Origin: Geosiphon pyriformis
Lineage: Eukaryota; Glomeromycota; Glomeromycetes; Archaeosporales; Geosiphonaceae
Length of the DNA: 64,000 nucleotides
Assembly: GCA_016748015.1 (NCBI GenBank)
Contig: JAAOMT010000660.1
Span: forward strand, 201,875-265,874
Reading direction: 5' to 3'
Positions 9,640 through 23,053 of this stretch are shown here, piece by piece. Each line of letters opens with the position of its first letter. Position 1 is the first letter of the stretch. Below the pieces are notes generated by a model. The model saw only the letters and a program-made list of their open reading frames with translations. It was not told the DNA's origin and did not search any database. The translations under genes and the position numbers were made by a program.

Positions 9640-11510
9640 TTGCTATAGATCCAGTAGGCACTTCTACTGATGATTTTGGTTTGAGCTTGGCTGGTTTGGG
9701 AATCTGTTTGAGTACTAAGAAAAAACATATAAAAAGCATTTATTCTTGAAGTATATCTTATAAAAAGCCAAAAAAACTTGTTGTAAGCATCAGTATGATC
9801 GATTCATCTACTGGTCTGTTAAATCTCATGGATATTGGTGTCTTTGGTAAGAAGCCTATGGTGTCATAAGATAGCAAAGTTGGAAGTAAAACTAGTAGTG
9901 TTAGCAGTCTTTTGGACATAAAAGATATAAAAAATTTGGTTGCTAAGAAAACAAGCTATGCTGATTCGAATAATTTGATGGTTAATGATATTATAGATAA
10001 TACCATGTCATAGAAAACTCACATTCATACATATATGCTGGAGCAGCCTCCAAAACCTCCTGTCTTTAAAAATCTGAGTAACAATAGCAATGTTTTAATG
10101 CTTCTGTCATCCAAATTCAATGGTTCTAAACAGCTTCTATTGGCCAAGTCACATATTTTAGAAAAATGAAGTTTCAATTTGGTGAAGTCATTTGCTTTGG
10201 ATATTGAATTGTCTGCTGTTTCTGGCAAAACTTCAGGTGATAAATTGCTGTGTGTTAAAAAGATTTTTTATTGTGTGAATGGTTTTGGAGGAGTTTCTAT
10301 TCCTTCAAAATTCCCAGAGATTATTAGGTTATCTTTTACTTCAGAATCTAATTTAATAAAGGCAAGAGATTTGGCTGTCAGTGAGAAAATTTTAGTCAAT
10401 AATGAGGTAAGAAAAATAAACAGCTAATCAGATTGAGAAGTAATCATCAAAAAAATCCTAGTAGATCTTCTCAAATCAGCATCGAAATCTGTGTTCTTCA
10501 AATTTAGTCAGGTAATTTCGATTAGAATACAACTGATTGGGCTTTGGCAAAAGGCTATAGTGGAATTTGAATTATCAGATGTGACTAGTTCAGTTACTTC
10601 CAAGTGGTCAGTTTTCATAGATAAAAATTTTATGCATATGGCTTTGACTGTTAATAACAAAGAGTTATGAATATTAAGAGATCAGTATTGTGTTTTATTA
10701 TATACTCTTCTTGTTGGCACTATAGCTTATGATTTTTCTGAGTTGGTAGAAGCTTATGATGAGAAAACTTGTTTTATTGGCTGTAATCCCAATTCATATG
10801 TGCATAATAGATATATGATAGTGTATTTTGTAGATAAAACATTCAAATTGGCTGTTATTGGTTTTATTTTAGTGTTTAAGGGTGTGAATTTGTGTTGGAC
10901 TAAACTTTCTTTGGTCTATTGTGCTCAATATAAACAATTCAGTCATATATTTGTTGACTGTACAATAGGTGGTAATTTTGGTGGTTGTGGTAAGTAGGTG
11001 GTTATTTCTTAGGATCAGATTCATCTGGCCAACATATATAAAAAAAAGCAAACTCTAATTGCTTGTCCAGTTTCTTTTGTAATAAAACTTGGGCTCAAGT
11101 TGCTGGTGGTGCTTCTTCTCAAGTGCTTTCTTCAGTTAGTTTTGGTGCTGGCTTATTTTCAGATGTGAAGTTGCCTCTGTTTAACTCCAGTCCTTTTGAA
11201 ATTTCTTGTTTGAATGATCATTTGACATTTCTAGAATGCTTCTTAGAGCTCTTGTCTGACTAGGTTTCTGGTATTCTAAGAAAGTTGAGTTTTTTTGAAT
11301 TAACACCTTTGGCTTTTTTTTTCTGTATTTCTTCTCTGGCCACTCTTGTTTGTGGCTTTGGTTTCAAATTCGAATATGGCTGTAAATGATATGTTGCTAT
11401 CTGTTGTCTCCTCTCTTTTGGTTGTTATTGACAAGCCTACTAATCATTTTGGCCCAAGCAGTTCAAAGATTCTAACCTTTAGGATGGGCAGTTTGGAGCA
11501 AAAATAGTAA
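9640..11510 (+). pseudogene. LINE-1 ORF1 (gag-like nucleic-acid-binding protein), degraded
   Basis: The reading frame is broken by stops but recoverable. An early Ser/Gly-rich part begins DPVGTSTDDFGLSLAGLG. A conserved block follows at 10,180-10,425 (KSFALDIELSAVSGKT, KKIFYCVNGFGG, SFTSESNLIKARDLAVSEKI), then a second at 10,500-10,900 (IRIQLIGLWQKA, LLYTLLVGTIAYDFSELVEA, KTCFIGCNPNSYVH). The last two look like successive RRM-like folds. A degenerate CCHC knuckle comes next (CAQYKQFSHIFVDC, second Cys replaced by Tyr), then KTWAQVAGGASS and a hydrophobic heptad-like stretch (LTFLECFLELL). In relatives such proteins bind the element RNA. Frame changes near 11,060 and 11,270 rule out a working product. 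Confidence 0.7.
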
Positions 11511-11589
11511 TCTTAAAAGTATTAGTTAATTCAGTTTTGGCAAAATTGGATATTTTGTGTTTGAGTTTGGGTTCTTTGTTAATCTATCC

Positions 11590-14500
11590 CACCCATAAAT
11601 GATTTGGTCTGGAAATTTGCTATGTGTAATATTCAAGGTATCAATGTTCCTGTGAAACAAGTGGACATTGTGTGTTGACATGTGAATTCTGGAAATTTTG
11701 TGTTTTTTGTTACAGAAACTAAATTACGATCTTGTATCAGGCCTTGGATTGCTAATAAATTTGAGAGTGTGCATGTCTTTACATCTGGTTTGGATAATAG
11801 ATTTCTAGATGTTGGGGTGGCTGTAATTATAAACAATTCTTTGGCTTGTTATGTGTCTAAAATAGAGAAAATTCTTGGTCAAGTTTTTTTAATCTGGCTT
11901 TTATTTAAAGACAAGCTATTAGTTATGATTTTGGATTTGTACACTAGTGCTTTTTCTGAAACTAGATTTGGTCAAACTTCAAAAGTAAATTTTTTGATTG
12001 CAAAAACAGTCAACTCTAGTACTTTTGTGGTTTTGGGAGGAGAATTTTAATAAAAATGGGTCTGAGAGAAGTGTGAGCTTTAAGTTCTGTATGGATTTGG
12101 GTTTGGTCAATTTATTTGCTGGCCATTAGTTGGTTGGTTTTTTCACATGGAGCAATTCTAAAGGAGTTGAGAAAACAATTGATTACATTTTTGTCAGTGG
12201 AAATTTATTTTCTGCTATTGCCAGTCATCAAGTCTGCTCTGTGTCCAACTTTTTCGACACTAATCACAATGCTATCTTGGTTTTAATTGGCTTGAGTGGA
12301 TTTTTAAATGTTCATTTGAATAGCTTGTACAAACAGGCTAATAAAGATTATTAGAGATTCAAAATCAAGGACACTAATAACTCCAAATGGGCTAAATTTA
12401 GGAATTGCACTTCTGCCAAACTTTTAGTTATTGTTAACAAATTCTCTGGTACTGAATTCTGTGGTGACATAAATGCTATATGGGCTATTTTAGAGAAAAT
12501 AATGATGGAATCAGCTAATAAAGTTTTTTCAAGACATTGGTTTAGTAAGTTTCAGTGTTTAAGAAATAAACACTCTTCTAAGTTTTTTGGTTTGGAATTA
12601 TTGGTTGCTAAAGTTGTTAGAAAATTCAGCTCTGACAACATGCCTAAAGTTGATTGTCTTGTAAAGATATGGTCAACTCTGGATGATTCTAAAGCTCACA
12701 TCTTTACTAATGTGTTGTGTTCAGAGATAAAATCTGTGGTGGTTCTCAAGCATTTGTCATTAGCTTGTAAAAAATACAGAAAGTCTAAAATGCATGAGTC
12801 AAGGCTGGCTGAGGAGGCTTTTATTAGAAAGGCAATTACAGAGCATATGAAAAATTTTTGTTCCAATAAAGATAGTATGATTCGAAGCATTTTAGAGCAG
12901 TTTTTTTGCAAAGTGGTTTTGAATCACTTGGTAGTAGATGATGGGCTGGTTTTGAAGCTAGAGAAGATAAAATTGAGTATAAATAAGATCATAGAAGATT
13001 GGACAAAGAAACATACAGTGTTTTCAGTTTTACCTGATTACTGGGCTTATCAATATGCACCTTTGGCCTATGTTAGAGATGATGCTTTTTCTAATGTAAT
13101 GTGTACAGTCAGTATAAATAAGTTGCTTTTGGTTGTTGGTGGTTTGCTTGATGGTAAAGCTACTGGCTTGTCTAGTATTCCTAATAAATTATAGAAACAT
13201 GGTAATAAGATGGTGTTGGGATGCCTTTTGGTGCTGTTAAATGTGTGTTTAACTTCTGGTGATATGTCTGCATTATGAAAGAGAGCTTGGGTATTGATAA
13301 TTCTTAAACTTTATAATTGGGATGGAGTTTTCACAAACATCCAACTCATAGCTCTGATTGAAACTGCAAGAAAGATTCTGTTAAAAATTTTGTCTAACTG
13401 TATTTTATTGACATGTAGTAAGTTCAATGTTCTCCAGGATGATAACTTTTCAGTATTAAGGAGTACATTCACACAGTTTCTGGTATTTGCTATTGGGTCA
13501 GTAGTTGAGAATGCTCTTAAGAAGAATAAGAAAATTTGGTTGGTCCTACAAGATATACAGAAAGCCTATGATTCAGTTGGATGGCACCACTTAAGAAATA
13601 GTTTGTAACATGTCAAGATGTGTGAAAAATTCATCAGGTTTTTTGGTAGTATACATAAAGATAGAGTTAACAGAATAATGACTGATTTCAGTTTGTCAGA
13701 TAATTATAGGGTGCATGATGGTTTGGATTAGGATAAAATCTTTTTACCTCTTCTTTGAAGAATCTTTTATGATTCACTTTTGTATAAAGTTAAGAGACAT
13801 GAGCATCTGTGTGAATATCAAATTGATATTAAGTTTGTTTCAAAGACAGGCAAAATTGAGAACAGTGGTGAGTGGACTTCTTATTTTATGGCAGATGTAT
13901 TTGTTGATGACACTATTTGGGTTGGAAACTATTAAACATTCACTCAGTTTGCTTTGAACATTGTCAGTGAATTCTTTGAGATCAACAATATTTCTATCAA
14001 CAGTAAAAAAACAGTAGCCATTCCCATTAATCAGGGCATTAAGGTTCTATTATTGAATATTTGTAGTCATTCTATCACTATTGCCAAGAAAAGTAAAGCT
14101 TATTGTTATTTGGAGATTTTTTTGTTTACTGATGACTTATCCAAGCCAAGTATTGCCAAGGCTTATTTTGATGTTCATTTTTTTATTAATGTTATGCTTT
14201 AAAAGGCCATTACAGATAAGCAATTCTCTTATTTAGTGTTATTTCATTGAATGTGTGTTGCAGATGAGATGTTATGGTTAGGAAGGGTCTCAAGCTTAAA
14301 GTGTGTCTGCTCTATGACTTTTCTGATGTGGTTTTACATCATTCTTCTTTGTATAATCTAAAGCCTTTTATGCAAGTGCAGTCTGAAGTAAAGATGGCTG
14401 CTTTGGTCTCTTTTTCCAATGCTTTAAACATTCTTGGTTACTTGTTTAGTCATAGATTCTTGAACTTGCAGATTCTGGGTTGGGCTTCTTTAAATCTTTT

Positions 14501-16222
14501 GCAGTTTTTTGTCAAGCTACGTGTTAGTCCAGTAAATAATTTCTTAGCAGAATTGGTTAAAATTTTTTTGGACAATAAGTTCTCCTTAGTAAACAATCTT
14601 CCAAATGTCTTTTATAGTCCTGGTTGTTTTCCAATATTGTTAGTTCTTGGGAAGTCTTTGTATTTCAATTTTGTCTGTTTTCTAAGACATTTTGAGATTG
14701 TTTTTAATGATTAGCTTTTTGATAAGAAGAATGGAGTGTTAGATTGGAAGACTTTTTATTGCTAAAAGAAGTTAGATCCATATGGCCCTGTTTCTCATTG
14801 GTTTGTGGTTGCATCTGAGTATTTAATGGGTCTGAATTTTTTTTTGTCTGGTTCTGCAGAATCTGGTCAGTTAGGTGTTATAGACATTCTTAGATCTGAT
14901 AAGTTTTTTGTTATAAAAAATGGTTTGCATGAAATTTGGTCTGGTTTCTTTAAGGTGTTTACTAATAAGTCTTTAAAGAAAGCTGGTTCTGCTGGTGTTA
15001 CTAGTGGAGTGGCTGTTTATTTTTTGGTTTTGGATCTGGGTGTTGATGTTTCAGTTTGTGGTCTTATGTCTTTTACAATAGCCAAGTTATAAACTATAGC
15101 CCTGTTCTTGGAGTGTGTCCTATTTTCTAGTACAGTATTTGTGCATCTCGACAATCAGACTGCTATTGATGCTTGCTTAGCTAAATTGTCTTCTGCTGTG
15201 CCTGATTTTTGCAACCCGTGCTGAATTGAAAGATGTCATATTTTTAACTTAATTAGAGAGAAAAATCTAAATGTGGCTTGGATCAAAGTTAAGAAATATT
15301 CAGGAGTCTTCAATAATATAAAGACTGATTTGGCAGCAGGTATGGCTGCCTACTCTTCTTTTTCACTTTTGGCTAAGGTATATGAGTACTTTTTGGTGGC
15401 TGAAAACACACCTGTTTCTGGTAATGCTTGTCATTTTGTCAGTGATATTTTTTAGTCAATTTGTCATGCTTGTTTGAAAGCTAGTCCTGATTGTGATGTG
15501 ATTCCACATAAACTGGTCAAATGTGTGGACTGAGCTGCTATAACAAAGATGTGACATCTTGATTTTCATATGCTCATTGGATTTACTAGTCAGAAGTTTT
15601 CTAACCTGTACACATATCTGATAAAGACTGTACATAAGTAGTTGCTGGTGACAATTAAGAAGAGAATATATGATAAGTGTTATCTTGGTGTGTTGTGTTT
15701 GTTATACAGTGAGGTGGAATTTTCTGATTATGCTTTTACTTGTGCCCATGATATTGGTGTTTATGGTAAGATTTTGGTCAAAGCTTTTGCACATTGGTCT
15801 TTTTTGTTTGGTGGTTCTGTTTTGTTTGTGTCTGCTGTTTTGTGAGTCTTGTCTTAATGTTTCTTGAATGTTGGATTGTATGCTGTAGTGTATAAGAGAT
15901 TTGTGTTGAGAAAGTGGTGTAAAAAAACTTATGACACTTTTGATAATAAAAAAAAGGCAGATGTCTGGGTTGTTGATTTTGTGAGGTTTGTTGTTAAGTT
16001 ATATTGCATGAAAGTGTGGTTGGTAAAGTCTAGTTATAGAGTGAATATGGAGTGGACTGGTCTGATTCATAATGGCGGAATGATTTCCAGACTGTTTTAT
16101 AATGTGTTCTTAGTGTTATCTAATAGTGTGATTAGATTGCTTAATGTAATTGAGTCTTTTACAGTTAGCTTTAATTATCATAAACTATGTAGTTTCTTTT
16201 CTGGTCTAGGTGGTGCAATATA
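11590..16222 (+). pseudogene. LINE-1 ORF2 (endonuclease, RT, RNase H), degraded
   Basis: The APE-type endonuclease is at about 11,600-12,350: MCNIQG, VTETKLR with the catalytic Glu, KTIDYIFVSGNL, and FFDTNHNAI where relatives have an S/T-D-H motif, so the key Asp is Asn. RT is at about 13,130-14,000: DGKATGLSSIPNKL, LIETARKILLKILSN, VLQDIQKAYDSVGW, and FVDDTIWVG, which is the intact catalytic DD motif. RNase H lies near 14,950-15,400 with FTNKSL in place of FTDGSL, so its first Asp is lost. A C-terminal segment near 15,690-15,760 resembles a zinc-binding CLLC...C motif with one Cys replaced by Tyr. Many stops replace Trp or Gln codons, as in NKL-stop-KHG. Confidence 0.8.
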
Positions 16223-16375
16223 GGTTAATATAGGGGTGTAGTATTGTCTTGTCTGGTCTAAGTGGCTAGCTACATATAATAAGTGTATGAGTCACTTTTA
16301 GTTTGAGTTACTTAGTTTGATTCTATGTATTAAATAGTGGTTGGATTTCATTTATTAATTGTATTAATAAAAAAA

Positions 16376-16685
16376 AATATGTTAAATAAAATAATATATT
16401 ATAGCTATTTATATTTAAGATTTATTATAAAAAAATAATAATGTTAATAATTTATTATAAATAAAATAAATATAAAAATTTTAGTATAAAATAAATAATT
16501 TATTAATAACTTTATTAATATTTTAATATATTGTTATAAATTAAAAATACAATACTTTTATGTAAAAAATTACAATATGTATTATAAAAATTAGCATTAA
16601 AATTATATAAAAAAAGCTATATAATTTAACAAATATTAATTAACAACAAGAAAATAAAAGATTAATAATTAGTTTAATTATAATT
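16376..16685. other. AT-rich unassigned DNA after LINE-1
   Basis: About 310 bp made almost only of A and T, with short ATTTATTATAAATAAA-type runs. It could be the remainder of the LTR into which LINE-1 inserted, or a decayed tail, but nothing aligns convincingly. No gene is visible. Confidence 0.4.
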
Positions 16686-17000
16686 ATATTTTATTTTATT
16701 TTATTTTATTTTAATAAATAAAACTTAAACACAATTTAATACAATATATTAAATTAAATAATTTAACATAAATTATGTATTTTTTACATATAACCAGTTA
16801 CTTAAATTAATTAAAGCAATATTATATATCTATTTAATATTAATAGACTATTAATATTTATAAAAAATAAACATAATTTATATAATTTAAAACAAACATT
16901 AAAGCATTTTACAATCTTTAACAATTTAATAATACTATTAAAAAACAACAACAAAAAACTATAGATTATAAAAAATATTAAGTTATTATAAAATATTAAG
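16686..17000 (-). mobile_element. Decayed LINE 3'-end fragment (minus orientation)
   Basis: A TTTTA pentamer run at 16,691-16,715 is followed by AATAAATAAAACTTAAACAC and, near 16,765-16,805, by AACATAAATTATGTATTTTT and ACATATAACCAGTTAC. The same order occurs at the LINE-2 3' end (about 30,030-30,140), where the matching blocks are AATAAATGAAATCCAAACAC, GTGAATTATGCATTTTCC and ACACATAACTAGCCAC. Differences are mostly C to T or G to A. The fragment probably runs further right but becomes unreadable. Confidence 0.5.
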
Positions 17001-18673
17001 TTGTTTTTTTTATAATTGTTCTAAATTTAGACTAAGTCAATTATATTTTATTATAATACAACATATTTAAATTATACACAAAATTAATTATTTAATTAGC
17101 AATTATTTTAAAATCTTTAAAAACAAAAAAAAATTTATATAATATTTTTTAAAAATACAATTTTTATATAGTATAAATAATATTATTAAATATATATAAT
17201 TATAGAACATATAATAAAAACCAATCAAAATTTAATGTAATTTTAATACTTTTTTATAAAAACTAAGATTAATTTATAGAAAAAAAAAAATCTAAGAATT
17301 CAATTTTTTTATAATATAAATACAAAATACTTAAATATTTTTTATTATATAAATATTTACAAATAGTAATAAACAAATAATAATACAAAACTTTTATAAA
17401 AAAAAACACAAATTAGTTATAATTTTATTTATATATTTTATAATTATATAAAAATTTAAATATTTTTAATAAAATTTTACTTATAATTACAGTATTTGGC
17501 TTAATTTTTTATTAAATACAATTAACAAATTTAAAAATATTATAAACAAAAATTAAATATTTTTAAAAACAATTATATTATTAATTTTAACATATCTTTT
17601 ATAAATACAAATAAAGAATACAAAGTCTAAATAAAAAACAATACTAATTAGTTTGTTGATTATTTTATTGTTTATATTATTTAAATGTTTTTTAATTTTA
17701 AATTACTTAATTGTAAAAAAAAAATTTCTAATAATATTTATAATATAATATTTTTTTATTTAACATTAATTGCAAAAATTCAGAACTATTAAATTTAATT
17801 TAAATAAATAAGTATTTAATATAGCTTAATTATCTAAATAAATTACAATACAGCTGAAAATAAAAACATATTTTAAGGTAAACACAATTGTTTATAGTTT
17901 ATTTATAGTTAAAAAAGCAAATTATTTATTTTAATATCTACTACTAAATCTAGATTATTAAAAAATACTTTATATTTTACATTAATTATATTTAAATTTT
18001 TTAAAAAACTATTAATGTAAATATTAATTACATTTAAGTTAAATACCAAAAATAATTTTTTACAGTAAAAAACTTATTAAAACTTAAAATATTAAGAAGT
18101 TGACTATAATTAATAGCAAAAAACTATAAAAAAGACTTTACAATTTAAATAATTAGTTATTAATTTAAACTAAACAGAAATAAAATCTCTAAGATCCAGT
18201 TTTTTTTAACAATAAAAACTTTTTTATTTAAAAATCAAATTTTTTTGGTAAATAGCTGCTTAATAAATACAATATTAAATCTTTTAAAAAAATAATAAAT
18301 ATTAAAAAAAACAAAGGTTTTTAAAACACAAAATATTAAAATACTATCTATAAAATAAAATTATTTATAAAAAAAGTTATAATTCAAAAATATCTTAATA
18401 ATACCAATTAGAAAATTGTTTATTAAATTAATCTTCAACTTAACAGAAAATTGCAACAGATAATTAGAAAATTAATTTAATATTTATAGATCTAAGAATT
18501 TATAATTAAACAAATAACTAAAAACTTTATTAGTATTTAAAAATATGATTATTAAAATCATTGTGTTTTTAATTTATATAATAAAAAATAATAAATAGCT
18601 TTATTTAAAAAAATTTTTGCCAAGCCAGATTTTTTTTTTTTTTTAATTAAAATATTTTATTTATTATATATGT
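17000..18673. other. Extremely AT-rich, unassigned transposon-like debris
   Basis: About 1.7 kb with only scattered G and C. No frame longer than a few dozen codons and no motif is recognisable on either strand. By position it is probably the continuation of the reverse LINE fragment to its left, but I cannot align it. No gene is seen. Confidence 0.4.
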
Positions 18674-19033
18674 TGTTATAGGTAATTATTTGAGGTGTTG
18701 AAACAAATAACAAATTCGTAACTTAGTGCTCAATAGCTAAAAATACTGGTAATTTCTGAAGGTTTTGAAGTTTCAAAATTTTGGTTGAGTTTTTTATATA
18801 ATAAACAAAGATTTAATTGATAGTTTCTTTTGTAATTTTTTTTTTTAGTGTAATGGCTAGTTTATTCTGACAGTTATGCTCTTTTAGTAAGCTATTCTTA
18901 AATTTTTATTATTGTTTTTAAGTTTTTTACCAGATTATTTTTGATATTAATTATTTAATGCTTAATTTCTTTAATTAACAAAAAAAATAAAATAAAATAA
19001 AATAAAAAAAAAAATAAAAAATTAATATTTTAT
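18674..19033 (-). repeat. Partial LTR-B copy, reverse orientation, cut by element D
   Basis: It begins TGTTATAGGTAATTATTTG, the reverse complement of the LTR-B 3' end, and continues collinearly with the reverse LTR at 23,054: the AACTTAGTGCTCAATAG block, GTTTGGTTGAG-like block, and ACCAGATTATTTTTGATATT. It stops where the 5' LTR of element D starts at 19,034, so D inserted into it. The missing half is not seen to the right of D. Confidence 0.65.
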
Positions 19034-19867
19034 TGTTATTTATAGAAATTAAAAATTATAATAAATAGATAAAATAGCCAATTAAAAATAAGCATAATAA
19101 AAAAAAATTCCAGAATTTTTTCCAAAAAATTACAGCATTTCAAAATTCCAGAATTTTAGGATTTCTGTCAAAAAAATTAAAAGATTTTAAGGAATCTTGT
19201 ATAACACAAATTATGTATATATAATAAAAGTATTAGAAGCAAAAAAAATATTTGAGATTCAAACAAAATAGTAGTTAGCAATAATTATCTATTCTATACT
19301 TTTTCTTTAAAAGATTGTTTTTTATAACTTAAAGTAAAATCACATTAATATTAATAAAATATCTAATTAATATTCAATTTATATTATCATTGTTTGATTA
19401 AGAATATTAATTACTTTTTCTATTATCAATATTTCATGTTAATAAAATCTAATACTTAACCATATTAGACCAATAGTTTTTGATTATGGCTATTGATAAA
19501 ATAACAAAATTTTTTTTTTCTTATTTTTTTTTATTTTATTTTATTTTATTTTTTTTATTTTTTTATTGTTTACTAATTAATTAAAGAAATTAAGTGCTGA
19601 GTATTTAATATCAAGAATAGTCTCATAAAAAACCTAAGAACAAGAGTAGAAAACTTAAGAATAGCTTACCAAAAGAACACAACTGTCAAAATAAACCAGC
19701 TATTAAACTAAAAAAAAAAATTCACAGAAAAAACTATTAATTAACTTTCTGTCTATTATACAAAAAAATCAACCAAAATCTTTAAAAATTACCAATATTT
19801 TCAGCTATTTTGTACCAAGTTATGGATTTGTTATTTGTTTTAACACCCCAAATAATCATCTGTAATA
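19034..19867 (+). repeat. 5' LTR of element D (LTR-B family, 834 bp)
   Basis: It begins TGTTATTTATAGAAATT and ends CATCTGTAATA, a decayed form of the family ending CTGTAACA. It contains a TATATATAATA promoter-like block near 19,213, an A/T-rich R region, a long T-rich tract (about 19,505-19,565) and a U5 carrying CCAAGTTATGGATTTG and ACACCCCAAATAAT. The same order recurs at 58,428-59,263 and, reversed, at 23,054-24,863 and 63,790 onward. Confidence 0.8.
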
Positions 19868-19869
19868 TT

Positions 19870-19885
19870 TGGTGCTTTTTGTGAA
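19870..19885 (+). other. Primer-binding site of element D
   Basis: TGGTGCTTTTTGTG starts two bases after the 5' LTR. A TGG start matches the CCA end of a tRNA primer. Element C has TGGTGCTCTCCCACAG and E has TGGTGCTCTCTGTG at the same place, so this is a decayed form of a shared site. The tRNA species was not identified. Confidence 0.6.
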
Positions 19886-21690
19886 ATATAATCTAACAAA
19901 GAACTATTACTAACATTAACTATTTAGAAAAATAACAGAACAAAAAATCATAGAAAAAAATTATTTAAGATTTACAAAATCTTTATTTTAATATTACCAA
20001 ACTCATCTCAGACTAACAAATAACTATTAGCCAGCAAAATAAGCTTTCAATTTCTATATTAATGAAAAAATTAAATTCTACTTAGAAAATCAAAAAGATC
20101 CAAAAGCCATACTTAAAATTTTCTATAGTAAATTACTTCAAAACACTATGCTTTTACAAAATTATTTGTTTTGCTTCACTAATTACAAAGATAAATCAAA
20201 AAATTGAGAATTACACTTAGCAGAAATTTTTTATTATTTTTACAGACAAAAAAAAATTACAAATTCCAACAAAAACACCAATAAAATACAACTGTTTACT
20301 TAAAAAAAACCAAGAATTATTTTATCTATTTACTCATCATATCATTATATACCAAAAAGTACTATCCACATATTATCTGGATCTAAATCACCATTAATTA
20401 CAAAAACATCATTATTCAGAGTATTATTTTAAAATAATCAAGAGAAAGCCAAATTATTAGGAACCTATGGCAATTTTTTTGAAAGATTTAATAATATTAT
20501 CAAAACTTTGATTACTATTATTTTAACCAAATTTCGAATTTACCAGTTATTAAAAAAATATTAAATTAGAAAAAAAAAAATAGCAATCAGAAAAATAATA
20601 ATTAAAATCCAATTTTAATTAATCTGGAAATTATAATTTTAATTGTTTAAATTCAGCCAAATCCGAACAATTCAAACTCAGCTTCTATTTTTCCAAAAAA
20701 CTTATCTTTAATTATCCTAATTAATACACTACTAGTAATATTAATTGCTATTTAGCAACAATCACAACAACAGTAATTTGCACAAATAATTTATACACTA
20801 ATTACCAAATTAAAAAAATTCATTAATAAAAAAGACAACATTTAAACATGATTAAACAATATGGCAAAAGCCATTACAACCAATGAATAAGATGACACCA
20901 AAGTCTTACAAGCTATTTTTTACTTCTTATAAAACACAGTCAACTCATGGTATCAGAATTTTGTAAACAAACCTCAAGATTTTAACACATTCAAAACTGT
21001 ATTTTTACAATATTTCAGCAATAATAATAACATTAATTGTCTGTTAACTAGTTTATCACAATAAGTATGTCCAATGTATCTAAATACTCTCTAAAACACA
21101 ATTATATATGCCAAGAATTTTGAATTAACCAAATTTGATGCCAATTATATTCAAATCATAAATCTAGTAATAAATAGATCATTTAAATTAGATACCAAAT
21201 TAAAACAATTTGGCAAAACCATCAATTAGAAAATTAAGGGATATTTAACTAATAATTAAGCAATTTATTAACTTTCTTAATGTTGTAATAATTCAAAAAA
21301 CTCTAATTATTTCTAAAATCAATTATGTTTATTATTATCATTAACTAATTAACTGTAATAACAAAAAACATGTAATTATTATTATTGTAATAAACAAGAC
21401 CATCTAAAAGCAAATTGCTGCTCTAGATTTAATAACTAATAATTAGAAAATCAACATTAAAACTCCAATTACAGATTTCAAATTCAGAACTATGTCAACA
21501 ATTTGTTATTATAATTATACTTATATTAGCTATATTACTTCTAAATAATGCAATAATCTATATATATATCTTCAGTTTATTAGACTTTAACATTAGTAAT
21601 CTATTAACTATAGCTATAAGTAATTTATTAACTCTAACCAATTCAAACACCACCACAAAACTTAACTCAAATATCAACTAGAAACCAAAG
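19886..21690 (+). pseudogene. Element D gag, heavily decayed
   Basis: No frame of useful length is left. Gag identity rests on position and on a residual knuckle near 21,368-21,420 reading YYYCNKQDHLKANC, where the first Cys of the CCHC box has become Tyr. Upstream, around 20,930-21,030, a stretch keeps a VNSWYQNFVNKPQDFNTFKT-like order comparable to NSWYQSLTEKPTSFTEFK in element A. A Gln/Asn-rich segment follows the knuckle. Confidence 0.55.
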
Positions 21691-21699
21691 ACTGAAAAT

Positions 21700-23053
21700 T
21701 ACTTATATACAACAAAATTGGAGATTGGCAATAATTATATACCAATTAATTCTTGGTTTCTTAAATTAGATATCAAGATTGTGCCCAAGAAATTTGAGAA
21801 GTAAGTATACTCAAATTCCAAAATTTTAAAACTATTTAAGTCTTTTGATTATCCCAAAAAATGCCCAATCTAACAACTTAAAACAGCCAAAACAACTACT
21901 TCTCAATAATATTCTATCAGCAATAATCATTAAAGATGAGTTACTTATAATTATCTTTCCTTTCAAATTAAAAAGATTTTTAATAATGCTTCTTTTTAAT
22001 AGAGCCACTCTTAATACCAAACTAATTACTGTCATGTATATTAATACCAAAGTTAATGACCAATTTATTAAGCTAATTTTTAATAGTAGATAGTAGACAG
22101 TATTATTATATGACAACTTATAAACCAATTAAAACACCAAGTTAATCAAACTACCAGTGCTAAAATTATTATAGCTAATAAAACAACAAAGATTTCTATT
22201 GGTAAAATTGATGATTTTTCTTTTAAAATCAATGATATTATTATGTTAATTAAAGTTCTAGTCATAAAAACTACATAATATCAAGCTTTTGTTAGTAATA
22301 ACTGGCTGTTTAAGACCAATACTGTACTTAACTGAATCATACAAAAGTTATAGCTTATTCAAAACAATTAGCATACTTGAATACTAGCTACTTGTAATTA
22401 CTTCAAAGCAACTCAATTACAGTTACTAATAGAATTCGAAAAAAAAAAAAACAAATCTATCTGAAAAGCTTATTAAGTCTTATAAACTAAAAATAATCAC
22501 AACAAGCTACTACTAATACTCTCTTAAAATGACAAAAAAAAAGAAAAAAAAGAGAATGAATCTTAAATTACTATCTCCACAGAAAAAACAAATAATAATT
22601 AATATGTTTTATACTCAATAAAATTAAGAAAAAAACCACTTTATATTTCTCTTAGATACATTAATTGTAAAAAAAGCTTTTTTTTATGAAAGCTTAGATC
22701 TTGTCAAAAAAAAACTACTAAACACATACTTACTATTATTGCAAACTGTATTATAAAAAACATTTTAGTTATTCAAAATAACAAGAAAAATAGAACAATA
22801 AACTATGTTATACTTGTGAAAAAATGCTATTTAACAAAGAAATATAGAATAACATTCCTGATTAAAAAAAAATGTGTGACATATTATGCCAATATACAAT
22901 TCTTATAAGTAACTAAATAAGCCAAAAAACATTTTTTAATGTTATGTAAAACAAAACTCTCTTATGTTTGAATAATTACTTATACAACAAAGACAAAATC
23001 TGAAGAACAATAAATATTAAAGTTAAAAGTGCTTTACTTAATAAAATATTTGT
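21700..23053 (+). pseudogene. Element D protease and first zinc module, decayed
   Basis: The block at about 21,990-22,330 aligns to the proteases of A, B and C: VMYINTKVNDQFIKLIFNSR, with the catalytic D-S-G changed to N-S-R, then a decayed flap and a YQALVGNNWL-like end near 22,270-22,310. Around 22,660-22,910 come traces of the Cys-rich module (YINCKKSF-like and YYYCKLYY-like). The frame ends at the reverse LTR insertion at 23,054. Nothing here can be functional. Confidence 0.6.

Larger units (their letters stand above)
9590..16375 (+). mobile_element. LINE-1: non-LTR retrotransposon with two degraded ORFs
   Basis: A near full-length but broken element of about 6.8 kb. Coding remnants run in order: gag-like ORF1, endonuclease, reverse transcriptase, RNase H and a C-terminal Cys/His region. 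A 3' UTR ends in an A-rich tail near 16,365-16,375. LINE-2 on the opposite strand is a clear relative. In-frame stops are numerous and mostly sit where the relative has Trp or Gln. The 5' boundary is uncertain because the first coding remnants begin near 9,645 and nothing marks the exact start. I found no target duplication by eye. Confidence 0.85.

Noticed and set aside
13294-13957. LINE-1 RT as a group II intron or retron RT
   Set aside because: The neighbouring APE endonuclease, RNase H and a related full LINE on the other strand show it is a LINE.
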